This document shows, in pieces, positions 1-8,576 of a stretch of DNA of 27,370 nucleotides; the stretch's first letter is position 1; every line of letters starts with the position of its first letter. The stretch is from an uncultured Pelagibacteraceae bacterium. Its GTDB lineage: Bacteria; Pseudomonadota; Alphaproteobacteria; Pelagibacterales; Pelagibacteraceae. Made by a program: the position numbers and the translations under genes. A model generated the notes under the pieces. The model saw only the letters and a program-made list of their open reading frames with translations, did no database searches and was not told the origin of the DNA. The stretch lies in the NCBI GenBank assembly GCA_902578175.1, contig CACHBY010000008.1:1-27370 (forward strand), given 5' to 3'.

Positions 1-1
1 A

Positions 2-1684
2 GATAGTGATAGCAGATGGTACATGAGGGAGGAAGCTGGAGGATTAATTTTAGGCCCTTATGAAGATGGTGCACCAGCTTGTTATGTAGAAGGGCCATCA
101 AAAAATTCCGAATACGAATTATTTCAGGAAGATTTAGATAGATTAGCTCCACACATTGAAGGAGCAATACATAGAGTTCCTGCTTTTGGAGAAGTTGGAG
201 TTAAGAAAGTTTATAATGGAGCAATTTGTTATACTCCTGATGGAAATCCAATTGTTGGACCTGCTTGGGGACTTAAGAATTTTTGGATTAATGAAGGACA
301 TAGTTTTGGAATAACAGCAGCGGGTGGTGCTGGCTGGCAATTAGCAGAGTGGATAGTAGATGGCGAACCTACAATAGATATGTTGGGAGTTGAGCCAAGA
401 AGATATGGAAACTATGCAACTAAATCTTATTTGAAAGCTAAAAATGAAGAGGCGTACAGCCATGTATTTATAGTTCACTATCCAGATGAAGAAAGACCGG
501 CAGCTAGACCTTTGAGAACAGCCCCATGTTATGAAAGAATGAAAAATTTAGGAGCAGTTTTTGGTCAAAAATTTGGATGGGAAAGACCTAACTTTTTTGC
601 AACTGATGGAATGGAACAAAAAGATGATTGGTCATTTAGAAGATCAAAATGGTTTGATGCAATTAAAAAGGAATGTCAAAACGTAAAAGAAAATGTTGGT
701 CTTTTAGATATGACTGCTTTTGCAAAATGCAGAATAAGAGGACCTAAAGCAGAAGAGTTTTTAGACTATTTAGTTGCAAACAAACTTCCAAAAAAGATTG
801 GAAGAATAAACTTATGTCATGCATTAAATACTAAAGGTGGTGTGCATTCAGAATTTACAATCATGAAAGAAGCTGAGAATAGTTATTATTTAGTATCAGC
901 TGGAGCAAATTTAAGATTAGACCATGATTGGATTCAAAAATGGATGCCAGATGATGGGTCTGTAATTTTTGAAGATTTAACTAATAGTACAGGTGTGTTG
1001 GTGGTAGCCGGTCCTAAAGCTAGACAACTAATGCAAAAAGTTTCAACTGATGATTTTTCAAATGAAAATTTTAAGTGGCTTACTGCAAAAAATGTGAATG
1101 TAGGGTATGCACCAGTTAATGCAATGAGAGTAAATTTTGTTGGTGAACTTGGCTGGGAACTTCATCATCCAATTGAATATCAAAATCATATTTTCGATAA
1201 ATTAATGGAAGCTGGTAAAGATTTAGGAATTAAACCATTTGGTATCAGAGCAATGAATAGTTTAAGAGTAGAAAAATCTTACAAACTAGTTGGAACAGAA
1301 TTATCGATTGAATATTCTCCATATGAATCAGGACTAGATAGATTTATTCATCCAAATAAAGGAAACTTTATTGGTTTAGAGGCGCTTAATAAATGGAGAG
1401 AAAAAGGTTTTGATAACAAGTTGGTAACTTTAGAAGTGCATAATACTAAAGATGCCGATGTTTTGGGAAACAACCCTATATTTAAAGACGGTAAAGTGGT
1501 TGGAAGAGCAACAGGCGGTGAGTTTGGATTTAGATTAGATAAATCAATTGCCCTTGCAATGGTAAAACCTGATTGTTCTAATGTGGGCGACAAATTACAA
1601 GTTGATATTTTGGGTGAAATGTATGACGCTACGGTTCTAGATGAAAGTCCATACGATACAGAAAATAATTTATTGAGAGCTTAA
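2..1684 (+). CDS. Dimethylglycine/sarcosine dehydrogenase-like flavoprotein, 5'-truncated by the window edge
   Basis: The reading frame is open from base 2, and residues before the first ATG (base 23) already match the family, so the true start lies upstream. About 560 residues are visible; the family is usually just over 800. The visible part begins in the FAD-binding DAO domain, with PDGNPIVGP near bases 240-262 and GHSFGI, GG.G and [10 protein letters not shown] following. A central linker domain runs to about base 640. A GcvT-like folate-binding domain ([16 protein letters not shown] from about base 694) and a GcvT C-terminal barrel complete the protein. Family members oxidatively demethylate dimethylglycine or sarcosine and can pass the methyl carbon to tetrahydrofolate as 5,10-methylene-THF. 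The next gene, etfB, starts on the last base of this stop codon, which suggests ETF is the electron acceptor rather than oxygen. Dimethylglycine versus sarcosine cannot be settled from this portion. Confidence 0.85.
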   Translation, partial: DSDSRWYMREEAGGLILGPYEDGAPACYVEGPSKNSEYELFQEDLDRLAPHIEGAIHRVPAFGEVGVKKVYNGAICYTPDGNPIVGPAWGLKNFWINEGHSFGITAAGGAGWQLAEWIVDGEPTIDMLGVEPRRYGNYATKSYLKAKNEEAYSHVFIVHYPDEERPAARPLRTAPCYERMKNLGAVFGQKFGWERPNFFATDGMEQKDDWSFRRSKWFDAIKKECQNVKENVGLLDMTAFAKCRIRGPKAEEFLDYLVANKLPKKIGRINLCHALNTKGGVHSEFTIMKEAENSYYLVSAGANLRLDHDWIQKWMPDDGSVIFEDLTNSTGVLVVAGPKARQLMQKVSTDDFSNENFKWLTAKNVNVGYAPVNAMRVNFVGELGWELHHPIEYQNHIFDKLMEAGKDLGIKPFGIRAMNSLRVEKSYKLVGTELSIEYSPYESGLDRFIHPNKGNFIGLEALNKWREKGFDNKLVTLEVHNTKDADVLGNNPIFKDGKVVGRATGGEFGFRLDKSIALAMVKPDCSNVGDKLQVDILGEMYDATVLDESPYDTENNLLRA

Positions 1685-2433
1685 TGAAAATCCTGGTAGC
1701 AGTAAAAAGAGTTATTGATTACAACGTTCAAATCAGAGTTAAAGAAGATGGTACTGGTGTTGTTACAGACAACGTAAAAATGTCAACTAATCCACCAGAT
1801 GATAATGCAATAGAAGAAGCGGTGAAAATTAAAGAAGCAGGAAAGGCAACAGAAGTAGTTGCTGTAACTGTTGGAGAAGAAAAAGCTCAAGAGACAGTTA
1901 GAAAAGCTTTAGCTGTTGGTGCAGATAGAGGTATTCATGTAAAGGTTGATGGAATTCTAGAACCACTTGCTGTTTCAAAAATTTTACAAAAGATTGTTGA
2001 AAAAGAAAATCCAGATTTAGTTTTTATGGGAAAACAAGCAATTGATGATGATTGTAATCAAACAGGTCAAATGTTGAGTGCATTATTAAATTGGCCACAA
2101 GCAACTTTTGCATCAAAGATTGATGTAAAAGATAACAAATTAGAAGTTACTAGAGAAATAGATGAGGGACTTGAAACAATTGAAATAAATGTTCCTGCTA
2201 TTGTAACTTGCGATTTAAGATTAAATGAACCAAGATACGCTTCTCTTCCAAACATTATGAAGGCAAAGAAAAAACCAATTGAAGAAATTGCTGCATCTGA
2301 TCTAGGTATTGATACCTCTCCAAGAGTAAAGCAAATTAAAGTAGAAGAGCCACCAAAAAGAAAAGCGGGCATTAAAGTGGCTAATGTAGCAGAATTAGTT
2401 CAAAAATTAAAAAATGAGGCAAAGGTAATATAA
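1684..2433 (+). CDS. etfB: Electron transfer flavoprotein beta subunit
   Basis: EtfB of 249 residues, the normal length. It opens with [15 protein letters not shown] and carries the family pattern [16 protein letters not shown]. The classic EtfB signature around [19 protein letters not shown] is at about residues 177-196, followed by KAKKKPIE. With EtfA it forms the soluble FAD/AMP heterodimer that takes electrons from flavoprotein dehydrogenases and hands them to ETF-ubiquinone oxidoreductase. Its ATG shares one base with the stop of the upstream dehydrogenase (TAATG), and its own stop shares one base with the etfA start, so translational coupling is likely. The lysine-rich C-terminus is usual for the family. 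Confidence 0.97.
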   Translation: MKILVAVKRVIDYNVQIRVKEDGTGVVTDNVKMSTNPPDDNAIEEAVKIKEAGKATEVVAVTVGEEKAQETVRKALAVGADRGIHVKVDGILEPLAVSKILQKIVEKENPDLVFMGKQAIDDDCNQTGQMLSALLNWPQATFASKIDVKDNKLEVTREIDEGLETIEINVPAIVTCDLRLNEPRYASLPNIMKAKKKPIEEIAASDLGIDTSPRVKQIKVEEPPKRKAGIKVANVAELVQKLKNEAKVI

Positions 2434-3386
2434 TGGCAGTTTTACTTATAGCAGAGCATAATAATAAAGAGTTAAGACCATTTACATTAAATGCGGCTAC
2501 AGCCGCTTCACAAATTGATAGCGAAGTTCATGCTGTGATAATTGGAAATGATAGTGCAGAGGCATCAAAACAATTATCAGAGCTTCCAGTAATTAAAAAA
2601 GTATTAAGTGTTGAAGCACCACACTATGAAAATTTCACTGCAGAAAATTTTGCTCCAGTTGTGGTTAAGTTAGCAGAAAATTATTCTCATATCATTTGTT
2701 CAGCAAATACATTTGGTAAAAATTTAATGCCAAGAATTGCAGCTCATCTTGATACCTCGCAAGTTAGTGACATTATAAAAGTAATATCATCTGATACTTT
2801 TGTTAGACCAATTTATGCTGGGAATGCTTTTGCAACAGTTAAAAGTAATGATGCAAAAAAATGTGTAACTATTAGACCAACTTCATTTGATCCTTGTGAA
2901 AGCTCAGGAGGTTCAGCACCAATTGAGAAAATTGATGCTGGTGAAGAATTTTCAAATACAAAATTTATAAAAAGAGAAGAAATTAAATCTGATAGACCTG
3001 AACTAGGTACAGCTAGAATTGTTGTATCAGGTGGAAGAGGAATGCAAAGTGGAGATAACTTTAAATTAATTACTGAAATTGCTGATAAGCTTGGAGCAGC
3101 TATTGGAGCATCAAGAGCTGCAGTTGATGCAGGTTATATAAGCAATGACCATCAAGTTGGGCAAACCGGAAAAGTTGTTGTGCCAGATTTATACATAGCT
3201 GTTGGAATATCAGGAGCTATTCAGCATTTAGCGGGCATGAAAGAAAGTAAAGTTATAGTTGCAATTAATAAAGATGGTGAGGCCCCAATTTTTAGCGTTG
3301 CTGATTATGGTCTTGAAGCAGATCTCTTTGAAGCTTTGCCTCAGTTCATGGAAGAGCTGAACAAATTAAACACTATACAAAAATAA
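2433..3386 (+). CDS. etfA: Electron transfer flavoprotein alpha subunit
   Basis: EtfA of 317 residues. The N-terminal domain pairs with EtfB. The C-terminal FAD-binding domain is clear: VVSGGRGM at about residues 197-204, GASRAAVDAGY with the QVGQTGK motif that contacts FAD, then GISGAIQHLAGM and the terminal AINKDGEAPIFSVADYGL segment. It binds the redox FAD of the heterodimer. It starts on the last base of the etfB stop (TAATG). The next gene, ETF-ubiquinone oxidoreductase, follows after 23 bases, so the whole acceptor chain is probably on one transcript. Confidence 0.97.
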   Translation: MAVLLIAEHNNKELRPFTLNAATAASQIDSEVHAVIIGNDSAEASKQLSELPVIKKVLSVEAPHYENFTAENFAPVVVKLAENYSHIICSANTFGKNLMPRIAAHLDTSQVSDIIKVISSDTFVRPIYAGNAFATVKSNDAKKCVTIRPTSFDPCESSGGSAPIEKIDAGEEFSNTKFIKREEIKSDRPELGTARIVVSGGRGMQSGDNFKLITEIADKLGAAIGASRAAVDAGYISNDHQVGQTGKVVVPDLYIAVGISGAIQHLAGMKESKVIVAINKDGEAPIFSVADYGLEADLFEALPQFMEELNKLNTIQK

Positions 3387-3409
3387 TCCTTACAGTTAAA
3401 AATTAGATT

Positions 3410-5029
3410 ATGTCTAGAGAATCTATGGAATATGATGTTGTAATCATTGGTGGTGGCCCATCAGGATTAGCGACTGCAATTAAATTAAAACAATTAGATT
3501 CAAATTTGAATGTTTGTTTGCTTGAAAAAGCTTCAGAGATAGGAGCGCATATTTTGAGCGGGAATGTTTTTGAAACAAGAGCTCTAGATGAGTTATTACC
3601 TAATTGGAGAGAACTTAACTCGCCAATTAAAACAAAAGTAACAAAAGAAAAATTTTTATTTTTAGGAAAAACAAAATCTTTAAGTTGGCCAACTTGGCTT
3701 TTGCCAGCAGTTCAACAAAATCATAAAAATTATATTATTAGTTTAGCTAACTTATGTAGATGGTTAGCTGAACAAGCAGAAGCTTTGGGTGTAGAAATTT
3801 TTCCAGGTTTCCCAGCAAGTGAAATTTTATATAACGATGACGGGTCTGTTAAAGGAGTAGCTACCCAAGATATGGGTATAGATAAAGAGGGTAACAAAAA
3901 AGATAGTTTTGAACCAGGCATTGAGCTTTTAGGAAAAGTAACAGTATTTGCTGAAGGTTGCAGAGGTCATCTAGGAAAACAATTAATTCAAAAATTTGAA
4001 CTGAGTAAAGGAAAAGATCCCCAGCAATATGGAATTGGTTTTAAGGAAATTTGGGAAATAGAAGAAAAAAATCATGAAGAAGGACTAGTAATGCATACAG
4101 CTGGATGGCCACTTGATAACAACACTTACGGTGGAAGCTTTATGTATCACGCTGAAAATAAACAAGTGTTTTTAGGCTATGTAATAGGATTGGATTACAA
4201 AAATCCACATTTATCTCCATATGATGAATTTCAAAGATTTAAAACTCATCCAGCAATTAAAAAAATAATAGAAGGAGGAAAAAGAATTTCATATGGCGCA
4301 AGAGCATTAATCGAGGGAGGATTTCAAAGTTTACCTAAAATGTTTATGCCAGGTGCATTATTAGTAGGATGTGATGCCGGTACATTAAATATGCCTAAAA
4401 TTAAAGGCTCTCATACCGCAATGAAAAGTGGAATGATAGCAGCTGAAACTATTAATGAACACTTAAAAGAAAATAAAGATTTATCTAATTATGAAGATAA
4501 ATTTAAAAAAAGTTGGTTATATAAAGAATTATTTGAGGCTCGAAATGTAAAACCTAGTTTTAGTTGGGGACTAATTTTGGGGATTATCTTTACAGGTATT
4601 GATCAAATTTTGTTTAGAGGAAAACTTCCTTTCACTCTTAAACACAAACATGCAGATCATGAAACATTAAAACCTGCAAGTCAAATGCCTAAAATTGATT
4701 ATCCAAAGTATGATAATGTAATAACTTTTGATAAAACTAGTTCAGTTTATCTTACAGGAACTAACCATGCTGACAATCAACCTGTCCACTTACAACTTAA
4801 AGATCCCGATTTACCAATCAAATACACTTTAGAAAAATTTGATGAACCTGCACAAAGATATTGTCCTGCTGGAGTATACGAAGTGCAGAAAGAAAATGAT
4901 GTTAATAAGTTTGTAATTAATTCGCAAAATTGTATTCATTGTAAAACTTGCGATATTAAAGAGCCTTCACAAAACATAACTTGGGTGACACCAGAAGGTG
5001 GTGGCGGACCAAGATATGGAAATATGTAA
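3410..5029 (+). CDS. Electron transfer flavoprotein-ubiquinone oxidoreductase
   Basis: ETF-QO of 539 residues, close to the usual length. An N-terminal FAD Rossmann motif GGGPSG lies at residues 14-19. The [4Fe-4S] ligands are visible near the C-terminus: C485 in RYCPAGVYEV, then C508, C511 and C514 in CIHCKTCDIKEP, followed by the family ending ITWVTPEGGGGPRYGNM. It is a monotopic inner-membrane protein that oxidises reduced ETF and reduces ubiquinone. ATG 3410 was chosen; a second in-frame ATG at 3425 (MEYDVVIIGGG) is a possible alternative that keeps the whole domain. The stop lies one base from the stop of the convergent DUF2237 gene, which leaves no room for a private terminator. Confidence 0.96.
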   Translation: MSRESMEYDVVIIGGGPSGLATAIKLKQLDSNLNVCLLEKASEIGAHILSGNVFETRALDELLPNWRELNSPIKTKVTKEKFLFLGKTKSLSWPTWLLPAVQQNHKNYIISLANLCRWLAEQAEALGVEIFPGFPASEILYNDDGSVKGVATQDMGIDKEGNKKDSFEPGIELLGKVTVFAEGCRGHLGKQLIQKFELSKGKDPQQYGIGFKEIWEIEEKNHEEGLVMHTAGWPLDNNTYGGSFMYHAENKQVFLGYVIGLDYKNPHLSPYDEFQRFKTHPAIKKIIEGGKRISYGARALIEGGFQSLPKMFMPGALLVGCDAGTLNMPKIKGSHTAMKSGMIAAETINEHLKENKDLSNYEDKFKKSWLYKELFEARNVKPSFSWGLILGIIFTGIDQILFRGKLPFTLKHKHADHETLKPASQMPKIDYPKYDNVITFDKTSSVYLTGTNHADNQPVHLQLKDPDLPIKYTLEKFDEPAQRYCPAGVYEVQKENDVNKFVINSQNCIHCKTCDIKEPSQNITWVTPEGGGGPRYGNM

Positions 5030-5030
5030 A

Positions 5031-5405
5031 TTAGGACAAATCTATTGCAAACTTTTTTAAAGTTTCAATAGGTACATATTTAAGAGTGTTTTCGTGGGTT
5101 CTTTTCAAAAATATTGGACATCCTTTACCGGCTTCAACTGCTCTTGCATACCAACTGGCACATAAACACCATCCATCTCCATCTTTTAAACCTGGAAACC
5201 CAAATTCAGGATGTGGAGTAATTAAATCGTTACCTGCTTCTTTCATCCACTCTAAGCATTCGGTAGTAACTTTAGCACAAACTGTATGAAGTCCATGATC
5301 ATTCTCGTCAGTGTTACAACAACCATCGCGAAACCAACCTGTTAATGGATCATTGGAGCATTCTTCTAGATCTTCGCCTAGAACATTTTTTTGTTTTTCA
5401 CTCAT
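5031..5405 (-). CDS. DUF2237 family protein
   Basis: This 124-residue protein matches the conserved DUF2237 pattern along its full length: NVLGEDLEECSNDPLTG near the N-terminus, GCCNTDENDHGLHTVCA, GNDLITPHPEFGFPGLK, then GWCLCASWYARAVEAG. Six or more conserved cysteines are present (ECS, GCC, VCA, LCA), but the family's function is unknown. There is no signal peptide or membrane segment, so it is probably cytosolic. Its ATG shares a base with the hisI stop on the minus strand (TAATG), so it is translated from the hisI message. Linkage to a histidine-biosynthesis gene is context only and does not assign a role. Confidence 0.9.
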   Translation of the reverse strand: MSEKQKNVLGEDLEECSNDPLTGWFRDGCCNTDENDHGLHTVCAKVTTECLEWMKEAGNDLITPHPEFGFPGLKDGDGWCLCASWYARAVEAGKGCPIFLKRTHENTLKYVPIETLKKFAIDLS

Positions 5406-5872
5406 TAAATCTTAGTAGGATTTGGTTGTCCTTTATAAACTTCTTCAGGATCAAATTTTTTTTCTTTTTCAAGAAATTCCATTTCTACTTTACGTCCATT
5501 ATCAATTGGTCCCATAGGAATAGATCTATAAAAGCATGATCTGTATCCAACATGGCAACTAGCACCGTCTCCTATATCAACTGTTAACCAAATTGAGTCT
5601 TGATCATCATCAATTCTGATCTCAGTTACTTTTTGAGTAAAGCCACTTGTTTTACCTTTGTGCCAGATTGCTTTTCTAGATCTACTAAAGTAGTGCGCTT
5701 CTTTGGTTTCAATTGTTTTTTTTAATGCTTCAACATTCATATAGCCGTGCATTAAAATATCTTTGGTTTTTGAACACATTGTAATGACAGGTATTAAGCC
5801 ATCATTATCAAATTTTGGTGAAAGGAGATTTCCTTCCTCGATATCGTAGATATTTTCTCTTTTTTTGAACAT
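5405..5872 (-). CDS. hisI: Phosphoribosyl-AMP cyclohydrolase
   Basis: HisI of 155 residues, the single-domain form without a fused HisE, as in most alphaproteobacteria. It hydrolyses the adenine ring of phosphoribosyl-AMP in the third step of histidine biosynthesis. Recognisable blocks are FDNDGLIPVI, MHGYMNVEALKKT, EAHYFSRSRKAIWHKGKTSG and DIGDGASCHVGYRSCFYRS; the last holds the cysteines of the Zn site. The N-terminus before FDNDGL is about 20 residues. It is followed on the same strand by the overlapping DUF2237 gene and is divergent from folE across 77 bases. No other his gene is in the window, so the pathway is dispersed. Confidence 0.95.
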   Translation of the reverse strand: MFKKRENIYDIEEGNLLSPKFDNDGLIPVITMCSKTKDILMHGYMNVEALKKTIETKEAHYFSRSRKAIWHKGKTSGFTQKVTEIRIDDDQDSIWLTVDIGDGASCHVGYRSCFYRSIPMGPIDNGRKVEMEFLEKEKKFDPEEVYKGQPNPTKI

Positions 5873-5892
5873 AGAATGTGATTATGTAGCAC

Positions 5893-5904
5893 ATATCTAG
5901 ATAT
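5893..5904. promoter_or_regulatory. 12-bp perfect palindrome with overlapping TATAAT in the hisI/folE divergent spacer
   Basis: ATATCTAGATAT reads the same on both strands. It lies mid-way in the 77-base gap between the divergent hisI and folE starts. A TATAAT hexamer at 5902-5907 overlaps its right half and would suit a plus-strand promoter for folE with a start point near 5914. The -35 match is poor. An operator is possible, but A+T-rich DNA produces such palindromes by chance. Confidence 0.25.
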
Positions 5905-5949
5905 AATAAATATTTTTAAATTGAAATATTTACTGTATAAACTTGCGCT

Positions 5950-6558
5950 ATGAAATTAGTAAAAGACACAGACAACAAAAATGTAGATAAAAAAAAGATT
6001 TCAGATAAAGAAGCTGAAGAAGCATTCATTAAAATCTTGACTTGGATGGGTGAAGATCCAAATAGAGAAGGTTTAATTGAAACTCCGAAAAGAGTTATTA
6101 AAGCATACAAGGAATTTTTCAGTGGCTATAACGAAGATGCCAATAAAGTTCTCGAGAAAACATTTGGTGATGTAGAGGGATACAATGATATGGTAATTCA
6201 AAAGAATATTTCTGTGCAAAGTCATTGTGAACATCATATGGTACCAATTATTGGATGGGCTCATGTTGCTTACATTCCAAATGATAGAGTAGTTGGATTG
6301 AGTAAGCTTGCTAGAGTAGTAGATGTGTTTTCAAAAAGATTACAGACACAAGAAAGGTTAACAATGCAAATTGCTAAATCTATAATGACAGCACTTGACG
6401 CAAAAGGTGTGGCTGTAACAATTGATGCTGCTCATCAGTGTATGACCACAAGAGGAATTAAAAAAGAAAAAGCATCTACAGTTACAAATTATTTTTTAGG
6501 TCAGTTTAAAGACGACCTTTCTATTCAGAATAGATATTTAAGATTTACAAGTAAGTAA
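5950..6558 (+). CDS. folE: GTP cyclohydrolase I
   Basis: FolE of 202 residues. It converts GTP to 7,8-dihydroneopterin triphosphate, the first step of tetrahydrofolate synthesis. The zinc ligands are visible: C93 and H96 in SHCEHHMVP, and C164 in HQCMTTRG. Other signatures are GLSKLARVVDVFSKRLQTQERLT and the N-terminal EDPNREGLIETPKRV. The first 20 residues are a charged lysine-rich extension. The gene is followed after 6 bases by the acuI-like gene. Folate is the one-carbon acceptor for the dimethylglycine/sarcosine dehydrogenase at the left edge, a thematic but not proven link. Confidence 0.97.
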   Translation: MKLVKDTDNKNVDKKKISDKEAEEAFIKILTWMGEDPNREGLIETPKRVIKAYKEFFSGYNEDANKVLEKTFGDVEGYNDMVIQKNISVQSHCEHHMVPIIGWAHVAYIPNDRVVGLSKLARVVDVFSKRLQTQERLTMQIAKSIMTALDAKGVAVTIDAAHQCMTTRGIKKEKASTVTNYFLGQFKDDLSIQNRYLRFTSK

Positions 6559-6564
6559 ACTAAA

Positions 6565-7566
6565 GTGTCAAACGAATTTAAAGCAATACTCCTTAATCAA
6601 GAGGGAGAAAACTTCACTCGTGAAATAAAATCTCTAGATAGAAGTTTCTTAAAACACGGAGATGTAACTGTAAAAGTAGATTATTCAGATCTAAACTTTA
6701 AAGATGGAATGATTCTAAAGAATGGAGGAAGATTGGTTAAAGAATATCCTCATATACCAGGAATAGATTTTTCTGGATCTGTTATTGAAAGCGATAATTC
6801 AAAATTTAAAGAAGGTGATGAAGTAATATTAACTGGTTTTAGAGTTGGAGAAGTTTTTTTTGGAGGGTTTTCACAAATTGCAAAAGTAAGTGGAGATTTT
6901 TTAGTTAAAAAACCAGATAGTCTAACTAGCAAACAAGCAATGATTTTAGGAACAGCAGGTTTAACTTCTTTAATGAGTACATTTGCTATTCAAGCAAGAG
7001 AAAGTATTTTGTTAGGGGAAAAAGTTAATGATGTTTTAGTAACTGGTGCAACAGGTGGAGTTGGTAGTTTAGCAGTTATGGCTTTAACTAAATTAGGTTA
7101 CAACGTCACTGCAGTTAGTGGAAAAGACTCAAAGTCTGAGTATTTAAAATCGTTAGGTGCTAAAAACATTATAAATAGGGCTGAATTTGACAAAGATCCA
7201 AGACCAATAGATAAGGGTTTGTGGGACGGAGTAGTTGATACAGTTGGTGGAAAAATTTTAGCAAATGCAATAGCACAAACAAAGCCAAATGGAATTATAG
7301 CTGTATGTGGTAATGCAAATAGCAATGAGCTTAACACTAATTTACTTCCATTTATGTTAAGAGGAATTAAGGTTTGGGGAATGGACTCTGCAAATTGCAG
7401 TATAAAAAGAAGAGAATTTATGTGGGGTGAAGCATCTAAATTAATTGATTTTGATTTAATTGAAAAATCAGTTTTAACTGTTAGTTTGGAGGAATTAGTT
7501 GAAACTTATCCAAAAATTTTAAAAGGTGAAATTGCTGGAAGAGTATTAGTTGATTTAAATAAATAA
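6565..7566 (+). CDS. acuI: Acryloyl-CoA reductase (AcuI/YhdH-type MDR oxidoreductase)
   Basis: A 333-residue member of the zinc-independent YhdH/AcuI branch of the medium-chain dehydrogenase/reductase superfamily. N-terminal matches are SDLNFKDGMILKNGG and the P.IPGID.SG pattern; the NADPH-binding motif TGATGGVG is at residues 160-167, and WGMDS with the terminal AGRVLVDL block fits AcuI. AcuI reduces acryloyl-CoA to propionyl-CoA, which detoxifies acrylate from dimethylsulfoniopropionate breakdown. The start is GTG at 6565, 6 bases after folE; no in-frame ATG fits the conserved N-terminus. The LysR gene starts within its stop codon (TAATG). Substrate within the YhdH/AcuI group is inferred from similarity alone. 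Confidence 0.85.
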   Translation: MSNEFKAILLNQEGENFTREIKSLDRSFLKHGDVTVKVDYSDLNFKDGMILKNGGRLVKEYPHIPGIDFSGSVIESDNSKFKEGDEVILTGFRVGEVFFGGFSQIAKVSGDFLVKKPDSLTSKQAMILGTAGLTSLMSTFAIQARESILLGEKVNDVLVTGATGGVGSLAVMALTKLGYNVTAVSGKDSKSEYLKSLGAKNIINRAEFDKDPRPIDKGLWDGVVDTVGGKILANAIAQTKPNGIIAVCGNANSNELNTNLLPFMLRGIKVWGMDSANCSIKRREFMWGEASKLIDFDLIEKSVLTVSLEELVETYPKILKGEIAGRVLVDLNK

Positions 7567-8453
7567 TGGATTGGGATAAATTAAAAATTTTTCATGCTGT
7601 AGCAGAAGCAGGTAGTTTTACGAACGCTACTGTTAACTTAAATCTCAGTCAATCAGCTATAAGTAGACAAATACAATCATTAGAACAAGATTTAAAAGTG
7701 CAGTTGTTTGAAAGACATGCAAGAGGATTGACACTTACGCAAAATGGAGAATATGTTTTTAAAACTGCTCATGAAGTAATAAGTAAACTTAAAGAAGTTG
7801 AAACATCATTAGGTGATCAAAAGAGCAAACCAACAGGAAAATTAACAATTACAACTGTAAGAAGTTTTGGAACACATTGGTTAACACCAAGAATTCAAGA
7901 ATTTATGATACTTAACCCAGAAATTGAGATTGAACTCGTTTTTGATGATAAAGAATTAGATCTAAGTACTCGTCAAGCTGATATCGGAATTTTTATGAGA
8001 AGACCAAAACAGCTTAATTATATTCAGAAAAAATTAGTTGATATTAAGTATTATATTTATGGATCAAATAAATATTTAGAAAAAAATGGGATGCCAAAAA
8101 CAGTTAATGATTTAAACAAACATAAATTTATTTCATTTGGAAAAGGTGCTCCTTCGCCAGTTTATAATCCTGATTGGGCTTTAAAAATAGGAATGCATGA
8201 TGGAAAAAAAAGAAAATCTATTATGAAGGTTAATAGTGTTAGTGGTTTATTATATGGTGTTGAGTCTGGAGTGGGTTTGGCAGCATTACCAGAATATTTA
8301 GTTTCAAATACTAGTAATATAATTAAAGTTCTTCCAAAAGTAGAAGGACCAATAACAGAAGCTCACTTTGTGTACCCGCAATCATTAAAAAACACAGCTA
8401 GAGTCCAAGCTTTTAGAAATTTCTTGTTCAGTAAAATTGGCGATTGGAAATAA
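7566..8453 (+). CDS. LysR-family transcriptional regulator
   Basis: This 295-residue protein has a winged helix-turn-helix at about residues 1-62 (LKIFHAVAEAGSFTNAT, then LSQSAISRQIQSLEQDL and LFERHARGLTLTQNG). A linker helix and a C-terminal effector-binding domain follow from about residue 90, with TTVRSFGTHWLTPRI and SGVGLAALPEYLV. LysR proteins usually act as tetramers that respond to a small metabolite. The ATG overlaps the acuI stop by one base, so it is translated from the acuI message; it may control that operon or the pathway feeding it. Autoregulation from a divergent gene, common for LysR genes, is not possible in this arrangement. The effector is unknown. Confidence 0.93.
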   Translation: MDWDKLKIFHAVAEAGSFTNATVNLNLSQSAISRQIQSLEQDLKVQLFERHARGLTLTQNGEYVFKTAHEVISKLKEVETSLGDQKSKPTGKLTITTVRSFGTHWLTPRIQEFMILNPEIEIELVFDDKELDLSTRQADIGIFMRRPKQLNYIQKKLVDIKYYIYGSNKYLEKNGMPKTVNDLNKHKFISFGKGAPSPVYNPDWALKIGMHDGKKRKSIMKVNSVSGLLYGVESGVGLAALPEYLVSNTSNIIKVLPKVEGPITEAHFVYPQSLKNTARVQAFRNFLFSKIGDWK

Positions 8454-8505
8454 AAATACCCCCTACAAATAATATTAAATAACCCTTGTATTCTGCGACA
8501 AAATA

Positions 8506-8542
8506 TGCGATTGATAATCATTCGCATTGAGAATAATTCTCA
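8506..8542. promoter_or_regulatory. Two adjacent Fur-like dyads upstream of the iron-binding protein gene
   Basis: Two dyads stand side by side, ending 34 bases before the ATG. At 8506-8526 there is a 10-1-10 inverted repeat (left arm TGCGATTGAT, right arm ATCATTCGCA, one mismatch) containing TGATAAT. At 8528-8542 there is a perfect 7-1-7 repeat, TGAGAAT-A-ATTCTCA, close to the Fur 7-1-7 consensus TGATAATnATTATCA. The next gene is an iron(III) binding protein, so iron-dependent repression of the whole iron operon is the natural reading. Which Fur-superfamily regulator binds (Fur, Mur or Irr) cannot be told. Confidence 0.7.
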
Positions 8543-8576
8543 TTCGCAAACTAACTAGGGTAAAGAAAAGGATACA

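Noticed and set aside
2067..2372. 101-residue minus-strand frame inside etfB
   Set aside because: It is antisense to a highly conserved gene and its sequence reflects the etfB codons; no family was recognised.
5027..5033. Bidirectional terminator between ETF-QO and DUF2237
   Set aside because: Only one base separates the two stop codons, and no clear hairpin with a T-run was seen in the flanking coding DNA.
8454..8576. A specific -35/-10 promoter for the iron operon
   Set aside because: TTGTAT, TTGATA and AATAAT candidates exist but none has good spacing, so no single promoter could be supported.
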